This document shows positions 26,221 to 33,940 of a DNA stretch of 64,000 nt, one piece after another (within the stretch, counting starts at the first letter, position 1; each line of letters begins with the position of its first letter). The stretch is from the NCBI RefSeq assembly GCF_006152065.1, contig NZ_VDFW01000005.1, positions 124,001-188,000 on the forward strand. Reading direction: 5' to 3'. Position numbers and translations under genes: made by a program. A model generated the notes under the pieces. It saw nothing but the letters and a program-made list of their open reading frames with translations, ran no database searches and was not told where the DNA came from. This DNA is from Amycolatopsis alkalitolerans (lineage in GTDB: Bacteria; Actinomycetota; Actinomycetes; Mycobacteriales; Pseudonocardiaceae).

Positions 26221-27410
26221 AAGCGCTTCCAGCGGACGTTTCGCGCGTGCTGTTGCTGGTGCCGGACCCGCACGCGCGGTTCGCGGCAGTCGAACTGTCA
26301 CGCGAGTTCGTCGAGGACGAGGTGCGAGGCGCAGATTACGGCTTGTGCACGTACGTTTTCGCCTGGGATCCCGAGCGAGAGCCTGTCTCGTCGTTGTCAC
26401 GCTATCTCGGCGGTTACGGGGACTTACGAATGCGGCCGGATTTCGCGAGCGTGACGCCGATCGAGAACGGGGTGTACGCGGTCGTCTGCGATGTCGAATG
26501 GCCGAGCGGTGAACCTGTCCGCGTCGCACCCCGGCAGGTGCTGGCCGACGAGCTGGATGCCTTGGGGAAGCTGGGTTTCACCCCGTCGATCGGGATCGAG
26601 CACGAGGTCACGTTCCTCGACCCGGACGGCGAGCCGCTGACTGGACACGGCGTCGACTACGCGGTCGGCGGCACCGAGCGCTTGCGGCCGCTGTTGCGGG
26701 ATCTGCGAACGAAGCTGGCTCCCCTCGGCGTCGAATCCGCGCGAGGGGAGTGCCACCCCGGGCAGTACGAGATCGTGCTGCGCCACCGCGAAGCCGTCGC
26801 GGCCTGCGACGATGCCATGCTGCAGCAGTTGATCGTGCGTGCCGCGGCAGCCGAACACGGTGTGACCGCGAACTATCTCGCCGCGCCGCGGACCGGTCAG
26901 GGCAATTCGTGTCATGTGCACCTGTCACTGTCGCCGCCCGCGCCGGAGGCGTTTCTGGCCGGGGTACTGGCCGAGGCGCGGGCGCTCACGGCGATCTGGG
27001 CTCCGACCTGGAACAGCTACGTGCGGCTGCGCACCGGACCGTTCTCGCCGCGCTCGATCCGCTGGGGCACCGACGACCGGACGTCAGCGGTGCGGATCGC
27101 GGGGCGCGGGGCCGGGAGGCGGCTGGAGTTCCGGTTCGCGGGCGCGGACGCGCAGGTGCACCTCGTGGTGGCGGCACTGCTCGCGGCCGGCAGGGCCGGG
27201 ATCGAGGCGGGACTGACGCCGCCGCTGGAAGGCGAGGAAGTGGGCACGCTGTGCCTCACGCCCTGGGAGGCGCTCGCCGCGTTGCGCGAAAGCAGGGTGT
27301 TGAGCGCGGAGTTGGTGGAGCATCAGTCGGCGCTGCTGCGAGCCGAGATCGACGCGGGCTGCGACGCGGTCACGGACTGGCAGCGGCGGCGCGGGGCGCT
27401 GCGGGCCTGA
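26217..27410 (+). CDS. Glutamine-synthetase-like gamma-glutamyl ligase of siderophore operon
   Basis: 397 residues from GTG 26217, which overlaps the synthetase stop. It has a GS beta-grasp N-terminus (RPDFASVTPIENGVYAVVCDVEWPSGEPVRVAP lies at about 70 to 102) and a GS catalytic domain: GIEHEVTFLD, ESARGECHPGQYEIVLRH, GQGNSCHVHLSLS and RRLEFRFAGADAQVHL. It is shorter than true glutamine synthetase (about 440 to 470) and closer to the GS-like enzymes that attach glutamate to amines (PuuA type). Its place in the operon suggests gamma-glutamylation of the diamine or N-hydroxydiamine, perhaps replacing the missing acyltransferase. That function is inference. Confidence 0.83.
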   Translation: MKALPADVSRVLLLVPDPHARFAAVELSREFVEDEVRGADYGLCTYVFAWDPEREPVSSLSRYLGGYGDLRMRPDFASVTPIENGVYAVVCDVEWPSGEPVRVAPRQVLADELDALGKLGFTPSIGIEHEVTFLDPDGEPLTGHGVDYAVGGTERLRPLLRDLRTKLAPLGVESARGECHPGQYEIVLRHREAVAACDDAMLQQLIVRAAAAEHGVTANYLAAPRTGQGNSCHVHLSLSPPAPEAFLAGVLAEARALTAIWAPTWNSYVRLRTGPFSPRSIRWGTDDRTSAVRIAGRGAGRRLEFRFAGADAQVHLVVAALLAAGRAGIEAGLTPPLEGEEVGTLCLTPWEALAALRESRVLSAELVEHQSALLRAEIDAGCDAVTDWQRRRGALRA

Positions 27411-27447
27411 ATGTAGATCTCGGGGGGCGGGCTGGGGCGGAGTGGGG

Positions 27448-27888
27448 TTAGGGAGGGGTGACGGGGTGGCCCAGTAGGGCGGTGGCGGTGTGGTGGATCT
27501 TCGCGAGCGCGCGGAGGAGATGGGTGCGCTCGGCGTCGGTGAGGCCCGCGGTCAGCTTCTCGTCCAGCGCGCGCCGGTCCGCCTCGACCGGTCGCTGCAG
27601 GGCACGTCCGGCGTCGGTGAGCCAGAGCCGGACTAGGCGGCTGTCCCGATCGTCACGACGGCGCGTCAGCAGCCCCGCCGCGGCCATCCGGGTCGCCATC
27701 TTGACGACGGTGGGCGTCGTGACGCTCACCGCCGCGGCGATCTCGCCGGGGGTGCGGCCGTCCTCCTCCCACAGCGCCGCGAGCAGGTGGTTCTGACCCA
27801 GGTGCAGGCCGTGCCGCCGCAGGTCCGCGTCCGCGAGCGCGCGGACCACCTTCGACGTGGCGCCGTGCAGGTCGAGGAACTCGGTCAC
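27448..27888 (-). CDS. MarR-family transcriptional regulator
   Basis: 146 residues. The winged helix-turn-helix covers about 35 to 105 (GRTPGEIAAAVSVTTPTVVKMATRMAAAGLL, then RRRDDRDSRLVRLWLTDAGRAL). It is divergent from the NmrA-like gene, with 78 bp between the starts holding an inverted repeat, so it most likely represses that gene and itself. The ligand is unknown. Confidence 0.9.
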   Translation of the reverse strand: MTEFLDLHGATSKVVRALADADLRRHGLHLGQNHLLAALWEEDGRTPGEIAAAVSVTTPTVVKMATRMAAAGLLTRRRDDRDSRLVRLWLTDAGRALQRPVEADRRALDEKLTAGLTDAERTHLLRALAKIHHTATALLGHPVTPP

Positions 27889-27914
27889 GGTGACCTCCCG
27901 GCAATCGATTGACG

Positions 27915-27944
27915 GCTAATCATTAACCGGCTAACGTTAGTCGG
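27915..27944. promoter_or_regulatory. MarR operator candidate with CTAACGTTAG palindrome
   Basis: CTAACGTTAG at 27931-27940 is a perfect 10-bp palindrome. GGCTAATCATTAACC just before it (27914-27928) repeats the GGCTAA start of the second half (GGCTAACGTTAG). The site lies between marR and the NmrA-like gene, about 25 bp before the latter's start. Confidence 0.6.
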
Positions 27945-27966
27945 CAAATGAACCCGAGGGGTTGCG

Positions 27967-28803
27967 ATGATACTGGTCACAGGAGCCACCGGGCATATCG
28001 GCCGTGCGCTCGTCGGCGAACTGGACGAGCGGGGCGTGAAGTTCCGTTCGCTCGTTCGCGATCCCGCGGCCGCCTTGCCCGGCAGCGTCGTCGTGGGCGA
28101 CCTGGGCGAGCCCGCGACGCTCTTGCCCGCGTTCGACGGCGTGGACCGGCTGTTCCTGCTGACGCAGGGCATCGGTCTCGAGTTCGCCACCAACGCCGTC
28201 GCCGCCGCGAAGGACGCCGGAGTGCGGCAGATCGTCTTCCTGTCCTCGGCGCACGTCGTGTTCGACCCGATGCCCGCGATGGCGCGGTGGCACCACGAAC
28301 GCGAGGAGCTCATCCGGGCGTCCGGGATCCCGGCGACGTTCCTGCGCCCCGGCGGCTTCATGACCAACGCCCTCGACTGGCTGCCCACGATCCGCGAAAG
28401 CGGTTTCGTCCTCGATCCGGCCGGCCCGGGCCGGTTCGCGCCCATCGATCCGGCCGATATCGCGGCGGTGGCCGCACTCGTCCTCACCGAGCGCGGCCAT
28501 GACGGCGAGGCGTACGTGCTCACCGGTGAGGAAACGTTCACCGTCGCCGAGCAGGTCCGTGTCCTCGCCGCGGCGATCGGGCGCGATCTCGAGGTCCGGG
28601 AGGTGGCCACTCCCGAAGAGGCCGTCCGGTCGCGCTTCCCCGCCGGGGCGCCCAGGGCCCTCGCCGACGCGATCGTCGAGGGGTTCCGGCTCATGCGGGC
28701 CGACACCGAGGGCTTCCGGACCGACACCGTCGAGCGGCTGCTCGGCCGCAAGCCCCGGACGTTCGCGGACTGGTGCGCGCGCAACGCCGGCGCGTTCAGC
28801 TGA
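27967..28803 (+). CDS. NAD(P)H-binding NmrA/TMR-like oxidoreductase
   Basis: 278 residues of the atypical short-chain dehydrogenases. It begins MILVTGATGHIGRALVGEL, the NAD(P)-binding glycine loop, and continues with RPGGFMTNALDWLPTIRESG and the GEAYVLTGEETFTVAEQV substrate region. Many relatives are quinone- or azo-reductase-like, and others are regulators without activity. Control by the divergent MarR gene suggests a response to small electrophiles or quinones. Its stop overlaps the convergent GT87 gene by 8 bp. Confidence 0.85.
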   Translation: MILVTGATGHIGRALVGELDERGVKFRSLVRDPAAALPGSVVVGDLGEPATLLPAFDGVDRLFLLTQGIGLEFATNAVAAAKDAGVRQIVFLSSAHVVFDPMPAMARWHHEREELIRASGIPATFLRPGGFMTNALDWLPTIRESGFVLDPAGPGRFAPIDPADIAAVAALVLTERGHDGEAYVLTGEETFTVAEQVRVLAAAIGRDLEVREVATPEEAVRSRFPAGAPRALADAIVEGFRLMRADTEGFRTDTVERLLGRKPRTFADWCARNAGAFS

Positions 28804-30028
28804 CCCTGGCCGGTTCCTTCACCGGCAGCGACGGCAGCGGCTCCGGCTTGGGCCGGCGCAGGCGCGGGATCGCGAACGCGAGCAGCAGACCTATCCCGAC
28901 CAGGGGATACGTCGCCGCGGACAGCTGCTGGGGCCAGTTCCAGTGCATGTGAACGACGGGGAAGTCCGTATCCGGCAGGTGGTGGAACGGGGCGAGGTAG
29001 AACAGCGTCGCGGTCAGCACGGCCCACGCGAACCACGCCGCCGCGAGCCAGGACCGGTCATACGCGCGCCGCGCGCCGTAGGCGAGCACGACCAGCAGGG
29101 CCGGCGCGACCCACACGTAGTAGTGCGACCACGAGGTCGGCGAGACCAGCAGGGCCAGCCCGGCGTTCGCCATCAGCGCGAGCGCCGGTTCGGCCCGGCG
29201 CATGGCCAGTGCGACCAGCGCGACCAGTGCCGCGATCACGACGATCCACACCGCCTTCTCCGGCACGCCGGACAGTCCGGTGCGCACCAGCGCGGCCTCG
29301 ATGGTCTGGTTCGTCTTGAACGCGGTGCCGCTGACCCCGCCGCCGGACAGGCCGCCGGAAAACCAGTACTGGACCGACGCGCGGAGGTCGGTGACGAACC
29401 CGACGACCGCGGCCACGGCGAACGTGATGCCCGCCCGTGCGGCGGACCGGTAGTCCTTGCGGATCAGGAAGAACAGGATGAACGCGGCGGGGGTGAGCTT
29501 GAGCGCGGCGGCCAGTCCGATGCCGAACCCGCGCGGCCACAGCGTCTTCCCGGCCAGGCAGTCGATCGCCACGAGCGCCATCATCACCAGGCTGACCTGG
29601 CCGAACTGGTAGGTCTGGCTGACCGGTTCGAGGAACACCGTCAGCGGCAGGGCGAGCGAAGTCACCACGATGCCGCCGCTGCGCCCGAGCGGCGGCCAGG
29701 CGACGCGCGAGACCAGGTACAGCGTCAACGCGAGGCAGATCGTGCTCAGGACGTACAGCGTGACGACCGCGGCGTCCCACGGCAGCAGGACCAGCGGGCT
29801 GAGGATGAGCACCGCGAACGGCGGGTACACGAACGGCAGTTCGGCGCCGTTCGCGACCGGCGGGAGCGCGCCGTAGAGGCTGTGGCCGTCCCACCAGGCC
29901 TGGACGCCGTAGCGGTAGACCTCCAAGTCGATCTGCGGCCGTGTCGGCATGGCCGTGAACATCCCGCGAAACGCGAAGAACAGCCAGACCGCGCACAGCA
30001 CAGGGATGACCCAGAGGTGTTTACGCAT
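28796..30028 (-). CDS. GT87-type mannosyltransferase (DUF2029), second copy
   Basis: 410 residues from ATG 30028, with about ten membrane helices. IDLEVYRYGVQAWWDG is the acidic first loop, ELPFVYPPFAVLILSP the second, and FGQVSLVMM and GLAAALKLTPAAFILFF follow in the same order as in the gene at 9981-11276. They are paralogues. The late segment SPTSWSHYYVWVAPAL is also shared in type. The longer frame upstream is Arg/Pro/His-rich and lacks a first helix, so the internal ATG before KHLWVIPVLCAVWLFF is chosen. Acceptor unknown. Confidence 0.83.
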   Translation of the reverse strand: MRKHLWVIPVLCAVWLFFAFRGMFTAMPTRPQIDLEVYRYGVQAWWDGHSLYGALPPVANGAELPFVYPPFAVLILSPLVLLPWDAAVVTLYVLSTICLALTLYLVSRVAWPPLGRSGGIVVTSLALPLTVFLEPVSQTYQFGQVSLVMMALVAIDCLAGKTLWPRGFGIGLAAALKLTPAAFILFFLIRKDYRSAARAGITFAVAAVVGFVTDLRASVQYWFSGGLSGGGVSGTAFKTNQTIEAALVRTGLSGVPEKAVWIVVIAALVALVALAMRRAEPALALMANAGLALLVSPTSWSHYYVWVAPALLVVLAYGARRAYDRSWLAAAWFAWAVLTATLFYLAPFHHLPDTDFPVVHMHWNWPQQLSAATYPLVGIGLLLAFAIPRLRRPKPEPLPSLPVKEPARVS

Positions 30029-30148
30029 CGCCGGACACTTTAGGTGGTGGTGTCCGCGGCGCGGCGGTCGGTGCCAGCGCGGCGGCGCCGGATGCGCACG
30101 AGCTGTGGGCACCGCGAGCAGCAAGGAGCGGCGGACCAAGCCACCCCG

Positions 30149-30574
30149 TCAGGCCCGGGGGGCCCACAGCCGGTCGGCGTCACCCGCGACGAGGCGGCCA
30201 CGGTAGACGTCGATCTTGTGGTCGATCAGCTCGAGATTCTCCTGGAGTTCGGCGAGCTTCGCGAGCACGTCGGCGCGGTGGGCCTCCATCAGGGCGAGCC
30301 GTTCCTTCTCGTTGCCCCGCCCCGCCGCGACGAGTTCGGCGTAGTGCCGGATGGTCCTGATCGGCATCCCGGTGGCCCGCAGCCTGGTGCAGACCGTGAT
30401 CCAGTCGAGGTCGAGCTTGTGATAGCGCCGCCGCCCGCCCGAAGTGCGGCCGACCGGGCTCACGACCAGGCCGGCACGCTCGTAATAGCGCAGGGTGTGC
30501 ACGCTGACGCCGGTGCGGTCCGCGGCCTCGGCGATGCTCAAGCCCGCGTCGGGTACTGGTTTGACTTCGAGCAC
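30149..30574 (-). CDS. MerR-family transcriptional regulator
   Basis: 141 residues from a GTG start. The MerR helix-turn-helix is at the N-terminus (LSIAEAADRTGVSVHTLRYYERAGLV), followed by the long dimerisation helix (NEKERLALMEAHRADVLAKL). No metal-binding cysteines are present, so it probably senses an organic compound. It is divergent from an MFS drug-efflux gene with only 24 bp between the two start codons. Confidence 0.9.
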   Translation of the reverse strand: MLEVKPVPDAGLSIAEAADRTGVSVHTLRYYERAGLVVSPVGRTSGGRRRYHKLDLDWITVCTRLRATGMPIRTIRHYAELVAAGRGNEKERLALMEAHRADVLAKLAELQENLELIDHKIDVYRGRLVAGDADRLWAPRA

Positions 30575-30598
30575 ACTCTAAATCCTAACGTCGTTCCC

Positions 30599-31996
30599 GT
30601 GAACGCCTCAACGCCCGCCCGCCGCCACCTGGTGCTCGCGATCTGCGCCGCCAGCATGGTCCTGGTGATCATGGACATCTCCATCGTCAACGTCGCGCTG
30701 CCGGCGATCCGCCGCGATCTGCACGCCCCGGTTTCCGGTCTACAATGGACAATCGACGCGTATACCCTGGTGCTGGCCGGTTTCCTGGTTCTCGCGGGGT
30801 CCACCGCGGACCGGTTCGGCCGCCGTCGCGTGTTCCTGACCGGTCTGTCCGTCTTCGGGCTCGGCTCGCTGCTGTGCGCGCTGGCACCGGGCATCGGCTG
30901 GCTGATCGCGGCGCGGGCAGTGCAGGCCGTGGGCGGCACGATGCTGAACCCCGTGGCGCTGGCCATCGTCGTCAACACGTTCGCCGAACCGTCGGAGCGG
31001 GCCAGGGCGATCGGCGTCTTCGGCTCGGTGTCCGGGCTTTCGCTGGCGCTGGGGCCGATCCTGGGCGGCGCGCTCGTGGACGGGTTCGGCTGGCACGCCG
31101 TGTTCTGGGTCAACGTGCCGGTCGCGGCGCTGGCGATCGTGGGTACCGCGCTGTTCGTGCCCGAATCGCGCGCCGGCCGGGCACGAAGGTTCGACCCGGC
31201 CGGGCAGCTGCTGACGATCCTCGCGCTCGGCGGTCTCATCTACGCGATCATCGAATCCCGTTCGCTGGGCTGGACCTCGCCGGTCATCCTCGGCTGTCTC
31301 GGCGTCGCGGTAGTCGCCGTGCTCGCACTCGCCCGGTACGAACCGCGCCGCGCCGACCCGTTGCTGGAGCTGCGCCTGTTCCGGAGCGTGCCGTTCAGTT
31401 CGGCCATCCTGATGGCGCTGTTCGCCCTGTGCGGGTTCGGCGCCTTCCTGTTCGTGACGACCCAGTACCTGCAGGACGTGCGCGGGATGCCGGCGCTCGC
31501 CACCGGGCTGAGCCTGCTCCCGGTCGGGGGCCTGGTCCTCGTGCTTTCGCCGGTCGCCGGCCGATGGGTAGGCACGCGCGGCCCCCGGCTGCCACTGGTG
31601 GTGTCCGGCGCCGCGCTGGCATTGGGCGGGGCCGCGCAGCTCTGGCTCGGACCGGCGACCCCGCTGCCGGCCGTGCTCGCGACGTACCTGCTGTTCGGTG
31701 TCTTCTTGGGCGCCGTCAACCCGCCGATCACCAACGCCGCGGTCGCCGGAATGCCCCGGTCGATGGCCGGGGTCGCCGGTTCGCTGGCCTCCACCGGCCG
31801 CCAGACCGGTACCACGCTGGGCGTCGCGCTCGCCGGGACGATCGGGGGCGACAGCGTGTGGTGGCTGATCTGCGGGCTGGGCGCCGGTGTGCTGATCCTG
31901 GCGGTGCTCAGCACGGGACGCCGGGCGCTGGGCACCGCGGCGCGGGCGGCGGCGCTGTTCGAGGACGTCGAACGCGACCCTGCCGCGATTCGTTAG
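30599..31996 (+). CDS. MFS efflux transporter, DHA2 (EmrB/QacA) family
   Basis: 465 residues from GTG 30599. Fourteen membrane helices are expected from the family. ISIVNVALPAIRRDL in helix 1, ADRFGRRRVFLTG in the loop after helix 2, and GPILGGALVDGFGWHAVFWVN (motif C, helices 5 to 6) are DHA2 marks. It probably exports a toxic compound under control of the divergent MerR protein. The frame stays open far upstream through merR on the other strand, but the GTG next to NASTPARRHLVLAIC fits the family's usual N-terminus. Confidence 0.88.
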   Translation: MNASTPARRHLVLAICAASMVLVIMDISIVNVALPAIRRDLHAPVSGLQWTIDAYTLVLAGFLVLAGSTADRFGRRRVFLTGLSVFGLGSLLCALAPGIGWLIAARAVQAVGGTMLNPVALAIVVNTFAEPSERARAIGVFGSVSGLSLALGPILGGALVDGFGWHAVFWVNVPVAALAIVGTALFVPESRAGRARRFDPAGQLLTILALGGLIYAIIESRSLGWTSPVILGCLGVAVVAVLALARYEPRRADPLLELRLFRSVPFSSAILMALFALCGFGAFLFVTTQYLQDVRGMPALATGLSLLPVGGLVLVLSPVAGRWVGTRGPRLPLVVSGAALALGGAAQLWLGPATPLPAVLATYLLFGVFLGAVNPPITNAAVAGMPRSMAGVAGSLASTGRQTGTTLGVALAGTIGGDSVWWLICGLGAGVLILAVLSTGRRALGTAARAAALFEDVERDPAAIR

Positions 31997-32005
31997 CGTG
32001 GGCCC

Positions 32006-33940
32006 GTGCAGATCTCCGCATTCGGGTCCTGGACCACTCCGGTCACCGCTGACCTCGTCGTCGACGCGGCCGTGCGCATCTCCGACGTCCAGGTCGACCG
32101 GGAAACCGTCATCTGGTCCGAGCGCCGCCCCGGCGAGGGCGGCCGCAACCGGATCGTCCGCCGCGAGGCGGACGGTACGACGACCGAACTCCTGCCGGAC
32201 GGCTTCGACGCCCGCACCGCCGTGCACGAGTACGGCGGCGGCGACTGGTGGGCCCGCGATGGCGTCGTCTGGTTCGCGAACTGGCGCGATCAGCGGCTCT
32301 ACCGTGTGGCTTCCGGCGTGCCCGAACCGCTCACGCCCGAGCCCGCGGCGCCTCGGGCCGACCGGTTCGCCGACGGAGACGTCAGCCCGGACGGCGCCTT
32401 CCTCGTCGCCGTGCGGGAGCGCCACGGCGATGGTGTCCGCAACGAGATCGTGCGCCTGCCCGCGGATCGGCCCGGCGAGCCCCAAGTGCTCGTCACCGGT
32501 CCCGATTTCGTCGCCGGCCCGAGGTTCTCACCGGACGGGCGGTCGCTCGCGTGGATCTCGTGGAACCACCCGTCGATGCCGTGGGACGACACCGTGCTCA
32601 CCGTGCGGAACCTCGACACGGGCGAGGAGACGGTAGTCGCGGGCGGGGCGGGGGAGTCGGTCTCGGAACCGCGCTGGCAGGCCGATGGCAGCCTTTTCTT
32701 CCTGTCCGACCGCACCGGCTGGTGGAACCTCTACCGCTGGTCGCCCGCCGGGGTCGAACCGGTGATCGTGCTGGACGCCGAGATCGGGGTGCCGGGCTGG
32801 CGGCTGGGCGGCCGGCGCTACGCGACCCTGCCCGACGGGCGGATCGTGTTCGCGCGATGGTCGCAGGGGTACGACGGGCTCGCGGTCGCGGAGGACGGCA
32901 AGGTGACCGACCTGGCGGTGCCGTTCTCCGCGATCGACGCGGTATGCGAGGCCGGGCCGGACGGATTCGTCGTGGTCGCGGGCTCACCCACCGAGGAACC
33001 GGCCGTGCACCTGGTCTCCGCTTCCGGCGCCGTGCGCACGCTTTGCCGGCCGCGCGAACTGAACCTGGACCCGGCCTGGATTTCCGTGCCGGAAGCGATC
33101 TCGTTCCCCTCGGCCGGCCGGACCGCGCACGCCCTGTTCTACCCGCCCGCGAACCCGGAGTTCACCGCTCCGGAGGGCACGCGCCCGCCGCTGATCGTGA
33201 TGATCCACGGCGGGCCCACGTCGAACGCGGTGCCGGTGCTGTCGCTCGCCGTGCAGTTCTGGACCAGCCGAGGGTTCGCTGTCGTCGACGTGAACTACGG
33301 CGGCTCCACCGGATTCGGCCGCGCGTACCGCGAGCAGTTGCTGGGCGCCTGGGGCGTGGTCGATGTCGACGACTGCGTCTCGGTGGCGCGGTGGCTCGCC
33401 GGACAGGGCCGGGTGGACGGCGAGAAGCTGTTGATCCGCGGCGGTTCCGCCGGCGGCTACACGACGCTCGCCGCGCTCGCGCGGGAGGACACGCCGTTCG
33501 CGGGCGGCACGGACCTGTTCGGGGTGGCCGACCTGGAGGTGCTGGCCGGTGACACGCACAAGTTCGAAAGCCGCTATCTGGACCGGCTGGTCGGCCCGTA
33601 CCCCGAAGAGCGGGCGACGTATGTGGAGCGCTCACCGATCCACCGCGCGGACCGGTTCACACGGCCGCTGCTGGTGCTGCAGGGCGCGGACGATCCGGTG
33701 GTGCCGCCCAACCAGTCGGAGCTGATCGTCGAAGCCCTGCGCGCACGGGAACTCCCGGTGGCGTACCTGCTGTTCGCCGGTGAGCAACACGGGTTCCGGC
33801 GCGCGGAGAACATCCGCCGCGCGCTGGAGGCGGAGCTGAGCTTCTACAGCCAGATCCTCGGTTTCCCGGCTCCCGGCGGGGTGGAACCGGTGCAGGTGGA
33901 GAACCTTCAGCCGTCCAACGCGGCTACTCCTGCAGATTGA
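32006..33940 (+). CDS. S9-family peptidase (prolyl oligopeptidase-like)
   Basis: 644 residues starting at GTG, 9 bp after the MFS gene. There is no signal peptide. The propeller domain contains VHEYGGGDWWARDGVVWFAN and FSPDGRSLAWISWNHPSMPW. The catalytic domain has IMIHGGPTSNAVP-like sequence, the nucleophile in RGGSAGGYTTLAAL, Asp in QGADDPVVPPNQ and His in EQHGFR. This acyl-peptide-hydrolase-like group trims peptides or hydrolyses small amides in the cytoplasm. Its last 17 bp overlap the convergent flavoenzyme gene. Confidence 0.9.
   Translation: MQISAFGSWTTPVTADLVVDAAVRISDVQVDRETVIWSERRPGEGGRNRIVRREADGTTTELLPDGFDARTAVHEYGGGDWWARDGVVWFANWRDQRLYRVASGVPEPLTPEPAAPRADRFADGDVSPDGAFLVAVRERHGDGVRNEIVRLPADRPGEPQVLVTGPDFVAGPRFSPDGRSLAWISWNHPSMPWDDTVLTVRNLDTGEETVVAGGAGESVSEPRWQADGSLFFLSDRTGWWNLYRWSPAGVEPVIVLDAEIGVPGWRLGGRRYATLPDGRIVFARWSQGYDGLAVAEDGKVTDLAVPFSAIDAVCEAGPDGFVVVAGSPTEEPAVHLVSASGAVRTLCRPRELNLDPAWISVPEAISFPSAGRTAHALFYPPANPEFTAPEGTRPPLIVMIHGGPTSNAVPVLSLAVQFWTSRGFAVVDVNYGGSTGFGRAYREQLLGAWGVVDVDDCVSVARWLAGQGRVDGEKLLIRGGSAGGYTTLAALAREDTPFAGGTDLFGVADLEVLAGDTHKFESRYLDRLVGPYPEERATYVERSPIHRADRFTRPLLVLQGADDPVVPPNQSELIVEALRARELPVAYLLFAGEQHGFRRAENIRRALEAELSFYSQILGFPAPGGVEPVQVENLQPSNAATPAD

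Noticed and set aside
30044-30598. 185-codon N-terminal extension of the MFS efflux gene
   Set aside because: It runs antisense through the merR gene and lacks membrane segments; the family N-terminus begins at GTG 30599.
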